Positions 1-9,110 of a stretch of 24,515 nucleotides of DNA are shown here, piece after piece (the stretch's first letter is position 1; each line of letters begins with the position of its first letter). This DNA is from Guyanagaster necrorhizus (lineage: Eukaryota > Basidiomycota > Agaricomycetes > Agaricales > Physalacriaceae). Made by a program: the position numbers and the translations under genes. The stretch spans positions 146,462 to 170,976 of the forward strand of contig NW_025064889.1 in the NCBI RefSeq assembly GCF_019112545.1, in the 5' to 3' direction. Below the pieces are notes generated by a model that saw nothing but the letters and a program-made list of their open reading frames with translations, ran no database searches and was not told the DNA's origin.

Positions 1-710
1 TGTGCCCACGAAAAGTTATACTCTGGGCCTTTGTCCTTCATGTTGTCAACCACGTTTCCGGAACTGTTGAACATCGCGCGAAGAACACCCAACGTATCGG
101 GGATGTTCTTTTCTAAACCGCCGTCAACCGGCTTCGCGTCTTGTCGATAGATGCCGATTCCAGAGTCTTCAGTGGCACCGAGAACGTCGAATGCACTGTT
201 ACACATCAGGCTGTGGGGGTGGTAGAAGTTCTTCTCCCCAGGACTGCTCTCATTGCATAATGCAACGTAGGCTTTTACATGATTCTTGAATACAGCGTCA
301 TTTTTGACGGCCTCGATTTTGGATGTTATCTCGTCATTCGTCCGCCAGTCGGCAGGAAGATGTAGAATATTGGAGAAATAATGGTCGGCGGACATGAAAA
401 CGCGGTCTCTGAGGTCATCTAAGATGTACCGGTCGAAATCTGCCACAAGATGATCCGGATTCGCTGTGGGATTCACAGTTGGGGCGTGATTGCTGAGCGG
501 AGTGCTCTGCACAGAGGAGCGTATCTGTTCAGCTACAGACTCTTTTGGCGGTGGAGTCTTCCTCTCTTGGGTGGAGGGGAAACCAGAGCCATCATTCCGA
601 GGCGAAGAATTCGAATCGGTTTTCGCGCCCAAAGCCATAATATCACGATGATAAAACCGAGTTGGGTAGAAAGCGAGTAGGGGGTCAAGGAAGAATACAG
701 CGGCAGCCAT
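1..710 (-). CDS. FunK1-type fungal protein kinase, N-terminal part (runs off left edge)
   Basis: An uninterrupted minus-strand frame of 236 codons runs from an ATG at 710 past position 1. The ATG has a strong fungal context (AAA before it, GCT after) and follows an in-frame TAA three codons earlier; a second in-frame ATG at 638 is a possible later start. The first ~80 residues are low-complexity, rich in Ser, Pro and Thr. A more ordered part follows, with stretches such as DRYILDDLRDRVFMSADHYF, FYHPHSLMCNSAFDVLG and, at the edge, YNFSWAH. This layout, about 200 residues ahead of a kinase domain, resembles the N-terminal extension of basidiomycete FunK1 (Pkinase_fungal) proteins, where a phrase like the last one leads into the N-lobe. 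The catalytic domain is outside the window, so the family call is inference. The gene looks intact here: no stops or frameshifts and no intron needed. Confidence 0.6.
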   Translation of the reverse strand, partial: MAAAVFFLDPLLAFYPTRFYHRDIMALGAKTDSNSSPRNDGSGFPSTQERKTPPPKESVAEQIRSSVQSTPLSNHAPTVNPTANPDHLVADFDRYILDDLRDRVFMSADHYFSNILHLPADWRTNDEITSKIEAVKNDAVFKNHVKAYVALCNESSPGEKNFYHPHSLMCNSAFDVLGATEDSGIGIYRQDAKPVDGGLEKNIPDTLGVLRAMFNSSGNVVDNMKDKGPEYNFSWA

Positions 711-1344
711 TTTTGCGTGATTTTAAGGTCGGTTGCGTAGAACAATGGTGGTAGTGACAAGGTAAACTTTCGGAAACACGCGGTCATGTGGCGTCAATCG
801 TATTTCAATTTGTTACAAGGGGGCGGCGCGGCTAAAATCAGGCAGAGGGTCCTGACATTAACCACCATACCAACTCACTTTATATAGTACTATAAGGTGT
901 GCAGTGACAGTTTTATGATGCTCTGAAGCATTATTACCATCCCTTTTCCTTCATATAATAAATCATGGCAATTTGTTAAAATGGTATCAACTTAGTTGCC
1001 GACTACTCGGCTTATCTCGCGGCAAGTCGCTGATACTATGTACAAATTAACTGCTATTTGAACACCAATAGAGTCAGAGCAAACGGCTCCGAAATGACTT
1101 CGGCGTCGAGTCATCTATGTAGCAAAACCATCGGCCCTCTTGCCATCAACGAACAATGCCTCTGAATTAGCCTGCGAGGCTCTCAATACTTATTTCCTTG
1201 TTCTTCCTTGACAAATAATCTGCCGTTTACATAAATCATTTGCAACTACGTGGCCGTTATTTTTTTTTGGGAAAACTCATTGTACTTCTGTCCCTGTCGA
1301 ACCAATATGCCGTCGTATCGGCCTTCGCAAATTTTGCTGTCCAC
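711..1344. other. Intergenic: upstream region of the 710 (-) gene
   Basis: Apart from the TATA candidate at 879-887 I see no gene. From about 1250 the plus strand may be the eroded beginning of the FunK1 pseudogene that follows, but no FunK1 motif is clear before about 1362. Confidence 0.4.
879..887 (-). promoter_or_regulatory. TATA box candidate for the 710 (-) gene
   Basis: On the minus strand this reads TATATAAAG, about 170 nt upstream of the ATG at 710, a usual distance for a fungal TATA element. It overlaps a perfect 12-bp palindrome (TATAGTACTATA, 883-894). No transcript evidence is available. Confidence 0.4.
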
Positions 1345-2647
1345 GAAGGTCCTTCCGTGCTGTCAGGCTGATCGGCCGAGGCAACCGTGCGTCCAAAGGT
1401 TTATCGCGTTGGCGACCCAGAGGATAAGTATTATGCTCTGAAGGACGTCTGATTCCCTATGACGGCATGACTGAGGGCGAAATACAGCGGCCCCCTTTTG
1501 AAAATATCCAGAACTCGCGAACAGACAATGAGGACCTCAAAGAGCACTTTATCGAGATCGAAGACTGTGAGCTGGTATCCTGGGATGGGGAAGTTGATAA
1601 AACAAGCTCCTTCATGAAGAAGCCACTTCCCGGTCATTTCCAAACTTCCTTGCTCGACACCGGAGGGCGCACCTAACGGGAGACCTGCAAAGGCAGGAGT
1701 GGGCCTAGGGAGTCTAAATGGTGATAAGAAACACTGCTGGATCGCGTACAAGGAAGTAGGCACACTGTTGGATTCACTAACGCACCCTGGCATCGTCCTA
1801 CGAGCACTGGTGAGTGCCGCAAGTGGTACGACCCTGTCTCTGGTTGCATTTGATGTCGCATTTATACTCAAGGACCTGGCCAGGACTCGAGTGGATGTAT
1901 AAGGGTGGGTATGTGCACCGAGACCTCAGTTCTAATTTAGATGGAGGGTTTGAACACTGCCAAAGTAACGGATATGGAATACGCAAAGATTTTTCTGTCC
2001 GATCCGGGCGTTGGAGAAAGGAAAACGGCGAGTTGATTTCTTACGGACCACTTTGACCGATTGTCTGACATTGATGATAGGGTACTGCTGTTTTCATGCC
2101 AGTTGAAATCCAAGCACAGAGTTATTTATTTCCTCTACCCATCGTTAGCTGCGATACAGACGAAGCGGATGAGTATCCCATCTTTGGGGAGCCTGAGACC
2201 GAAGGAATTGAAGATGGTTCCTCCGCTCTTGAAGACCAGATTCGCATTACGTCCCCCACAACTTCCTCCACGACCTAGAGTCCTGGTGGATTGGAGAGTA
2301 TGCATTGTTCTCTTTGTCCCAGCCTTCGGGACGGTTGTCCACCTCGCACATCAGATTTCGAGTTACAAAGGCTCTATTCCCGCATTTCTCTGCAGGATGT
2401 ACCTTGTTTCTATTGACCGGTGATGGCCGACATGCATGCTCGACACATCGCAAATCTTCCGAGTCAGTATATCGATGCAGCGAGAGCTTTATCGAAAGCC
2501 AGAGGTTTTCTATGTAAACAGTACTTGCGCTTGGAAACAAACCCGGACTTTCCCAATGTTAAGCGCTCAAATTTCTCACAGATATATGGTTCCCAATCTT
2601 CAAATCAGCCGTACATGTCCTCTACAGAAACAAAACAATACCTCTGA
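1345..2647 (+). pseudogene. FunK1-type fungal protein kinase pseudogene
   Basis: Kinase landmarks occur in order on the plus strand but in different frames. A glycine-loop-like LIGRGNRASK (1368-1397) is followed by a +1 base at 1398, then VYRVGDPEDKYYALKDV with the beta-3 lysine. The next codon, probably Trp, has lost a base (TG then ATT at 1450-1454) and the reading continues as IPYDGMTEGEIQ. After a decayed middle comes the catalytic loop MYKGGYVHRDLSSN (HRD at 1916-1924), a DFG-like region reading TDMEYAKIF, an activation-segment remnant (VEIQAQSYLF, about 2101) and the FunK1 signature HDLESWWIG at 2269. The last helical part ends about 2647. In-frame stops and several frameshifts mean no full kinase can be made; the DFG region reads DME where FunK1 relatives have DLE. 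Protein kinase fold by family; surely non-functional as it stands. Confidence 0.85.
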
Positions 2648-2949
2648 CATCGCACAATGATTACCCTCGTTTCCCCTATGGTTACGTCCGAGGGATTGTG
2701 GATAATATCTCGGATGCCCCAAAATTGGCTGGCAGCGTCCTCGGTCAAGAGGTGGAGGTTTACACTGTCCCAGCCCCGGTCAGTCAGCACATGCCTGCTC
2801 GAGATGGTCCCAAGGATGAAGCAGATCCCAGCGATGTACGTGAAGATAACAAGGCTCGACGTTCTCTCTCCCGGACTAGCCCCGCCGACTTGGAATTTCG
2901 AACACACGACGTTCCAAGCCAGCAGGGAATATGGACGGCTGTTTCCTAG
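2641..2949 (+). other. Open stretch after the FunK1 pseudogene, possible tail of the same gene
   Basis: A plus-strand frame is open for about 100 codons and ends with TAG at 2947-2949. It starts with NDYPRFPYGYVRGI and becomes hydrophilic and rich in Asp, Arg and Ser (for example DGPKDEADPSDVREDNKARR). It begins where the pseudogene's last recognisable frame ends, so it may be a frameshifted C-terminal tail of that kinase or a separate decayed exon. No domain recognised. The opposite strand is also open here. Confidence 0.25.
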
Positions 2950-3344
2950 TTGTGTCGCGGGAGAGATATTCAGGTTGGTTCTCGTGGCGCTACGGCTTCA
3001 CTTTTTTGTGTTTCATGTAGACACCGTGTTTGTAACTTATACCCCCGGGCTTTTAAATTTTACATATATCTTGCTGAATTCTCTATAGATGGTCAGAGAA
3101 AGACGACACCACTTGCATGCTGATTTCTTGTCGCTTTCTGCATCATGAAGATAGCGACGGATTGCCTCGATACAAAGTTAATTGCGCTTAAAGGGCAAAT
3201 AATACACACCGTCACTGATTTTAGTTAGTGTCGATGACCTCACAGAACTCTCTCCTTGTGCTCGCCTTTCTGGACCAGCTGAAATATAACTTTATTGAAA
3301 TCTGTGTCCGCCCTTTATGTGTAATTCTCCGGCCTGTATGGTAG
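2950..3344. other. Intergenic stretch before the arrestin-like gene
   Basis: AT-rich in places (about 3050-3080) with no convincing coding frame. The missing first exon and start codon of the arrestin-like gene downstream should lie here, but I could not place it: no ATG is in frame with the next exon and no GT donor gives a believable N-terminus. Confidence 0.4.
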
Positions 3345-4930
3345 GAGGCCTACTGCCCGATCTTACTAGAGAGCGAAGGTGATGCCGACCTTTCCACTTA
3401 CAGCACTACGGTTGCTCTATCACCCAGTCAGAGAAACAGGCCCAATCAGGTTACAAGACACCAGTATGAATTGTCCACGGGAAAAGGGAAGTCTTGGGTG
3501 ATCCTCATGTTGACGAGCAGTCGCGCACGAAACTCGGAACAGATACCAACAATCTTGGAGGGAGATGACATTACAGGATCGCTAACTTTCTGCCTAGAGA
3601 AAGAAGAGGCCATCGACTTGATTAGAATAAAAGTCAGTATCGTTATTTTGAATATTCAAAGTCTGTCTGATGAGTATCACACAAGGTGCAAGGCCAGATA
3701 TCGACCGTTCCTCTGTCTACTTCATCTTGGAATTTCCTGGATATTATTAAGGTTTTATGGTCCAAGGACATGGGAGATCCTAACATGCATCCAACGTCTC
3801 CTTTGTTAAGCGGGAAACTCGTTGGTACACACGAATGGCATTTTTCTATTCCCATTCCCAAAGAGGTCACCTTTGCGCCTGGGTTTTCACCATACCTCAC
3901 TGCCGAAAACCTAGGTCCCTTCCCTCTTCCTCAACCTTTCCATGAAATGAACGTGCCGACAACTGTCCAGTATGCTTTAATTGCATCGATCAAACGCCCG
4001 GGACGGTTTCGCGGAAACGCCAAGCATGGAGTTTGTGTGTTATATCATTCCTATTGCCTCATAGCGATTTTCAGGATACAAACAACCTTCGGGTATGTCC
4101 CGATGATGCGTCCAGGCCCTCCATCAATCCTTCGTCAGCTTGCATATCGAGGGAATAGCCCGCTGCCAGGTCCCGAGGTGGATCCAGAAGGCAGGCAGCA
4201 ACTCCCACCTGCTCTGCTGAACGGAACGATATTCAAAGATCGAGAGGTGGAGCTTCAATGCCTCGTGCGTGAATTTCTACTCTCTCCCCATTTCATTCAA
4301 TCGATCACCATGCCTCCAGTTCTATCTTGCCAAACCTGTACGTGCAAAATGTTTAGCTGCCTACATCTAAGTTTCACGACCGCGCAAGCTATCCTACACT
4401 AGAGGGACGTCCATTCCCTGTATCGCAGCCATCAGGTGCTCTGATCGACAAGCCCTTGGTTTGCTCGCGACGCCATCTAGTATCCCAATGCGACTTCGTC
4501 GGTCTGTCACACTTGACTTGCCTTCTTCCTCGACCGAACTTCGCGATCGGGGTATTCGCAAGGACAAACACCGGTGGAGAGACGTCATCCAAGACTTCGG
4601 GTCCTGCATATGGTGGACTTCTGGTGACCAGGGATCGTGTCGACGGTTGGAAGGAGAGATCAAGCTCTGGGAGGGCTTGAAGCCGACTTGCGACTTCGGG
4701 AACTTCAAAGTCCAGGTCAGTCGGTAAAGGTTCCTGAGTGTACATGTTGACGTCGTTTTTTTCAGTATAGCGTTGTTGTCCTGCCATTCAGCGCTGCTGC
4801 ATTCGTGCCTGCAAACCAAGGGTCGCTCCTTGTGGAGCAGACGATTACGATTGGCACGGTTTATGCTCCAGGTCCCCGGCCAGTATTCTATACTACCCAC
4901 ACCGAGTTTCCTTTTGGCCAGCTTAGTTGA
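3345..4930 (+). CDS. Arrestin-like (N-terminal domain) protein, six exons, 5' end uncertain
   Basis: Splicing gives one frame with no stop. Exons: up to 3632, 3686-4023, 4075-4264, 4320-4337, 4389-4715, 4766-4930 (TGA). Introns are 53, 51, 55, 51 and 50 nt. Arrestin-like hallmarks of a large basidiomycete family appear in order: KGKSWVILML, IPTILEGDDITGSLTFCLEK, LWSKDMGDP, GTHEWHFSIPIPKEV, a FGYVP(M)xRPGPPSILRQLAY block, GPEVDPEG, LNGTIFKDREVELQC, the exon 4-5 join YLAKP/LSYTRGTSIPC, LRRSVT and a C-terminal QGSLLVEQTITIGTVYAPGP. These are two beta-sandwich halves; in fungi such proteins may act as adaptors for membrane-protein trafficking or ubiquitination, but this one's partner is unknown. 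Exon 1 is open back to 3345 (after TAG 3342-3344) and has no in-frame ATG before 3507, so a further 5' exon or start damage is likely. The intron at 4024-4074 has a GC donor. About 441 codons from 3345. Confidence 0.8.
4024..4074 (+). other. GC-AG intron of the arrestin-like gene
   Basis: The only splice that joins GNAK to IQTTFGYVP in frame removes 4024-4074 (51 nt), beginning GCATGG and ending TTTCAG. GT donors just downstream (such as 4031 and 4038) give the wrong phase or an intron under 45 nt. It is either a true GC-AG intron or a GT donor that has mutated. Confidence 0.6.
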
Positions 4931-5335
4931 TTCCTTGTGTTCTGTGGCGAGTCCGTGGCATGATAGGAAATGGTGCACCTACGAAAGGGAAAGATAAAGA
5001 TAATATCCAATTGTTTACTTTGATGAAGCTAACAAGTCGGGTGGCAGGTAAGTTCTTTCATCATCAGTCTCAGTGTGAACGGAGGAGAAATGAAACATGT
5101 ACATCACAGAAATGGGAAGAAGAATAAGCGCTTGTCTGGAAGTGCTTAGCGGAACTTAGGAGATACCCATAAGATTAATGATAGACTGGAACGACTTGGG
5201 TTATTTCCGAGTCACCTGATCGGGATTTCGGTCCGGATTCCCTACCAACCAGCAGCCACGACTTGCACCAAATCACCACGAGAGCGGACAAGTGTTTGCG
5301 GAATATCTGAACGTTAAAATCTATTGCGATCAAGC
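4931..5335. other. Intergenic between the arrestin-like and APH-like genes
   Basis: No convincing gene. It would hold the 3' UTR of the upstream gene and the promoter of the downstream one. I see no clear TATA box close to 5336. Confidence 0.4.
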
Positions 5336-6388
5336 ATGGCTCTGTGCTCCTCACTGTTATCCATGCTCGCTTCCCTTCCTTGGCGGCTATGGCTATGTTT
5401 CCCTAAATCCATCCGATCTTCAGTATACATTCGTCTCGCAAAGTGGTATGGCATCTCAGAATGGAACGTCAAACACCTTCCCTTTGGCCTAATCCTCAAA
5501 CATACCTACAATCGACCCCCAGAAATCGAAGCAAACACCATCAACTTTATCCGCAAAAACACGTCCATTCCCGTCCCCCGCGTTCTTGACGTTCTTCCTG
5601 ACATCCCAACAGGAACTGAATTCACAGACGGATTGATCCTCATGACGAAAGTCAAGGGAATCACCCTTTGTGACTGGCTGTGGGCTAGGACCAAATATCC
5701 ACCCGAGTTTTACCATTATCTCGCTCTCCTTCAAGGTCCTTCCCACATGCGAGGCACACAGAGCCTCAAGGAAATTTCTGAAATTCTTCGCACCTTTGAT
5801 TATACCCTCGATCTCTCGGATGCTCCGCTTATCAGCGACTTGAGACAGGCTCTCACAGAACTTCGTTCCCTTCCTCCTCCCTCTTCGGGTGAGGTGTCTG
5901 GTCCTAATGGTTCGCCATTCGTATACATGCGTTGTTCAGATCGCCGCGTGTTTCAGCCTTTCAAAAGCATCCGTGCTTTCCATGACATGCTCCTTGCAGA
6001 AGTGTCATGTGAAAGTCGCATGCCTCGGTTGCTCCAGCTCGCCTCTCCTGTATATGATAAGCCCCATAAACTTTGTTTTTCTCACTGCGATCTCCACAAA
6101 ACAAATATCATCTTCAGTGAGGAAGGTCGGTTGGCAGCTATCATCGATTGGGAAGCGGCAGGGTGGTTTCCTGAGTATTGGGAGTGTACGATGACGGAGA
6201 GGCTGAGTATGGGATCGGAAGTGATGCACACGTTTTGGAACGCCGTTGGTGTTCTTGGAAATGGCCTCTATGATAAGGAATTGGAACTGGAGGAGGCCCT
6301 CTGGCGTAGTACTGGAGACCTGGCTATTCCTCCCGGCGTTATCCCCGACGATCCTCTCGATGTACCTCTTGATGATGCCATATGGTGA
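5336..6388 (+). CDS. Aminoglycoside-phosphotransferase/choline-kinase-fold (APH) protein
   Basis: Single open frame of 350 codons from ATG 5336 (a later in-frame ATG lies at 5363). All parts of the APH kinase-like fold are present: the segment VKHLPFGLILKHT with the probable ATP-binding Lys55; a following acidic helix (PPEIEANTINFIRKNT, about 61-76); VPRVLDV; the hinge GLILMTKVKG (99-108); the Brenner catalytic motif HCDLHKTN (His250, Asp252, Asn257); and the metal-binding IIDWEAAGWFPEYWE starting at 269. Length matches the family. Such genes are numerous in Agaricomycetes and their substrates are mostly unknown; an antibiotic-resistance role should not be assumed. A good donor (GTGAGT) at 6385, just before the TGA at 6386, could splice to 6433 (48 nt) or 6481 (96 nt), ending the protein at DDAI or adding NVWAIS; the last residues are therefore uncertain. 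Looks functional. Confidence 0.85.
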   Translation: MALCSSLLSMLASLPWRLWLCFPKSIRSSVYIRLAKWYGISEWNVKHLPFGLILKHTYNRPPEIEANTINFIRKNTSIPVPRVLDVLPDIPTGTEFTDGLILMTKVKGITLCDWLWARTKYPPEFYHYLALLQGPSHMRGTQSLKEISEILRTFDYTLDLSDAPLISDLRQALTELRSLPPPSSGEVSGPNGSPFVYMRCSDRRVFQPFKSIRAFHDMLLAEVSCESRMPRLLQLASPVYDKPHKLCFSHCDLHKTNIIFSEEGRLAAIIDWEAAGWFPEYWECTMTERLSMGSEVMHTFWNAVGVLGNGLYDKELELEEALWRSTGDLAIPPGVIPDDPLDVPLDDAIW

Positions 6389-6919
6389 GTTCCATTCTTG
6401 TGCTTTTATTTTCTGTCCTCATATTTTCGTAGACTTAATTCGAACCCTGACATCAAGTTTTACTTTCTAATCTGTTCAAGGAACGTGTGGGCCATTTCAT
6501 AGACACGGGCTCCAACGCATGCATTGTGAGTCCGCCCATTTTGTTAGAATCGTCGTCACCGGGCTTGACTCAAACCAAGTGAATGGCAGAAAGGGTTTAC
6601 ATCCGTGCTATGAAATAAACGAGCACGTAAGTAAATCCATATGAGAACCCAAACGACGATCTATTGTCGCCTCGTAATAATCTCACGCATTTCAAGTTAG
6701 TATTAGTAGAAGTTTCATGCAGCCGATAATTACGAACCTTCAAGAAGTACTTGCAATAACTTGTTGGAGATTAACCTTCGCAACGGCGCTTATGGGCATT
6801 ACCTTGACGTAAACGAAGATGACTTCCACCATTGCCTTTAGCCCAATGACCTCAACAGCTTCTCGTAGTACGACTCGTACATATACTCCAAGATCCCTGG
6901 TTGCAACAGTGTCGACACG
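6389..6919. other. Intergenic with possible last exon of the APH-like gene
   Basis: If the 96-nt intron is used, a tiny last exon sits at 6481-6502 and ends with TAG. The rest shows no convincing gene; plus-strand frames from 6819 are out-of-frame shadow of the hydrolase start. Confidence 0.35.
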
Positions 6920-8105
6920 ATGGATCAATCCCTCTGCAAATACTTCACCACCTCTCGTGGTTTCGTCTACCACTACCTCTTCTCCACCGGAAATATCTCC
7001 AAGCCGACCTTGCTCTTTACCCGTGGTTTTCCGAGCACCTCGTACAGCACCAGGTAGCCTTCAGAAAAAAAGATTACCCCCTTGTCGTTCCCGACATGCT
7101 CGGATATGGAGGAACATCCAAACCTATCAATCCGATCCATTACAAACACCGTTTAATGGCGAGAGATATGGTGGACATCCTGGATGTTGAGAACGTCGAC
7201 CATGTAATCGTTATTGGGCATGACTGTTACTGCTATACGTCATCCACTGCTCATCAATCAATTCACAGTGAAGCATTGCAGGGGATCGGTCATAACTAGC
7301 TGCACGGCAAATTACTATCCCGACCGATTTCTGGCGTTCGGATTTCTTTCTGTCGGATACTATCCACCAATTTCAATGTCGTACGAAGCCACGATGCAAA
7401 AGGTGCACCGTGATTTACCTTCCAGCATGTGTTGGCTACTGATGCAGACGTCTGGTTCAAGTCAACCCTCGGTACTGAGTTATTTGGTTACTGGGCTTTC
7501 TTTTCTGAGGAGGGTCCTCGTGATAAGCTGGACGATAGCACCGAATCATTGTATAGCCTTCTGTACTGCGATGATCCTGAGCTTTGGAAACGCCATATGG
7601 GACCGCCTGGGGCGATGAAAGCATGGATAGAGAATAAGCAGATGACTGAAGTTGGTTCATTCTTGACTGAAGAGGTGAGCTAATAATTGCATTAAAACTT
7701 GAACACGCTTACGACTTGATCTAGGATAGACAAGTTCAGAGAGAGGAACTACGCAAGGGCGGATTCGCAGCCCCCATTTGTTACTACAAGGTCGTATATA
7801 CTACCATCGAAGCAGATGACTTCCAAGGTAATGCGCATCGTACCGTTCCAACCTTATCAATGCTCATTAGCTTCGAAGCGAATCCCCCTACGGCTCTGAA
7901 GCTGACCAAGCCCGTATTCTTTGGTGGTGCTCTGAAGGATTTCATTGCATTATACAGCCTGAACGAAGCATCCACCAAAGAGAGCTGTGAGGATGCGACT
8001 ATCCACATCTACAACATGGGTCGTTGGATACACATGCAAGCCAAAGACGAGACAAGCCGGGATATGTCGATGTGGATTCAGTACGTGGAAGCCAAGATAG
8101 TGTAA
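6920..8105 (+). pseudogene. Epoxide-hydrolase-like alpha/beta-hydrolase pseudogene
   Basis: The start is MDQSLCKYFTTSRGF at 6920. Family motifs follow in order but in shifting frames: KPTLLFTRGFPSTSY (oxyanion loop, normally HGFP), a lost base or bases near 7052, then HQVAFRKKDYPLVVPDMLGY and GYGGTSKP; VIVIGHD with the nucleophile Asp; an intron to 7269 whose donor appears shifted by one base (reading TT where GT is needed), rejoining as WGSVITS; NYYPDRFLAFGFLSVGYYPP; a frameshift around 7403-7447; GTELFGYWAFFSEEGP; FLTEE and a clean 50-nt intron 7675-7724; GFAAPICYYKVVY; another small intron about 7828-7870 with a phase error; KPVFFGGALKDF; and NMGRWIHMQAKDE near the end, TAA at 8103. The motif order matches the fungal soluble epoxide hydrolase group. 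At least three frame breaks make it a pseudogene. The catalytic His position also reads Arg. Confidence 0.85.
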
Positions 8106-8396
8106 AAGTGGTGTCGAAATCAAACCATTTGTACAATTATAACCAGTTGTATGATTTATAATGGACAGGATTCTCATCGAAACTTTTGGTCTGCAGAGTA
8201 AGGGAGGCATCATCAGGCGTAGTCAGAGGATTCGTTCCACCGGCAAGCACGCAGATCCGACTATGTTCTGTCACTAGATGTCAATGGGTTTCCGGACCAG
8301 ACAATCAACGAGCCATTGTTGATTCTCCTTAGATCGCGAACCCTCATTGTAATCGTTTGTAATTGAATCACGACGCTACAAATGAATAACCAAGGT

Positions 8397-9110
8397 TCAC
8401 CAGCTGATCGCTTTATCCTCTAATTCATCCACTGCCCTGAAACCTTCATCCAAGTACTCCCTAAATGCCTCTTTGCAGAGCACATTCAACGGTCACCGAG
8501 TGTCTGAAGAGGTACCACTTCCAGCTAACAGGCACGTCACCTTCTTGCGATATATCGTCGCCAAGGCACACCACTTTTCGACTAGTGGCGTTATGGAAGA
8601 AAATGATGGCCCGAGAGGCAACACAATGTCATGCAGGTGGGCGGTATACGCTCTCTTATCTTCGGCATGCACTTGTATGTCGTTCGTGGAGCATTTCCTG
8701 TTCAACTTCCGATTTTTGCGGCAAATTTCAGAGACGGCCCAGCAAAGGACCCATATGAACGACTCAAGATCATCGAGAGCGGTATTGATCGTAGGGGTAG
8801 AAAGTACTTGTAGAAGACGAATCAACATGAATCGTAAAGGCCCAGGCTGAAATATGTCATCAGACGACACATCTCCTGTGTTCTCAGCACGTACCGTTCC
8901 AGGCTCCGAGACTTCCCTCGTAGTATCAAAGAGGGGTCCATCTTTGATGCCTTGGTTATCGTCGACGAGTATCCTTGTGCATTTTCCTAACAGCGGCCTT
9001 GATTCAGGTGTCAAACACAGTAAACTACGGAAAACATCCTGAGGATCAAAATACGAGGGCAGCATACTTATCAGTACGCCGCACTTCTGGGTTCGCCAAA
9101 AGAAGAACAC
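8397..9110 (-). pseudogene. FunK1-type kinase C-lobe fragment with one in-frame TGA
   Basis: A minus-strand frame from 9110 to a TGA at 8493-8495 continues in the same frame to a second TGA at 8397-8399. It contains a degraded DFG region (RILVDDNQGIKDGPLFD), the activation-segment remnant FQPGPLRFMLIRLL, the family signature DDLESFIWVLCWAV and, beyond the first TGA, CKEAFREYLDEGFRAVDEL and the last residues AISW, a usual kind of ending for these proteins. The catalytic HRD loop and the whole N-lobe are missing upstream, so this is a 5'-truncated relic. The TGA at 8493 is either a nonsense change or lies in an unmarked intron. The plus strand is also open over 8465-8850 but shows nothing recognisable. 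A different copy from the one at 1345. Confidence 0.75.

Noticed and set aside
533..787. 84-codon minus-strand ORF
   Set aside because: Overlaps the start of the FunK1-like gene in another frame; the 236-codon frame from 710 explains the region better.
3686..4402. A single 238-codon plus-strand ORF
   Set aside because: It reads through introns at 4024-4074, 4265-4319 and 4338-4388; the parts over introns are not arrestin-like, whereas splicing gives a full family pattern.
4389..4978. Minus-strand ORFs of 132 and 194 codons
   Set aside because: They lie opposite exons 5-6 of the arrestin-like gene, which carry clear family motifs on the plus strand.
8465..8850. Plus-strand ORFs of 97 and 125 codons
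   Set aside because: Opposite the FunK1 C-lobe signature on the minus strand; no motifs of their own.
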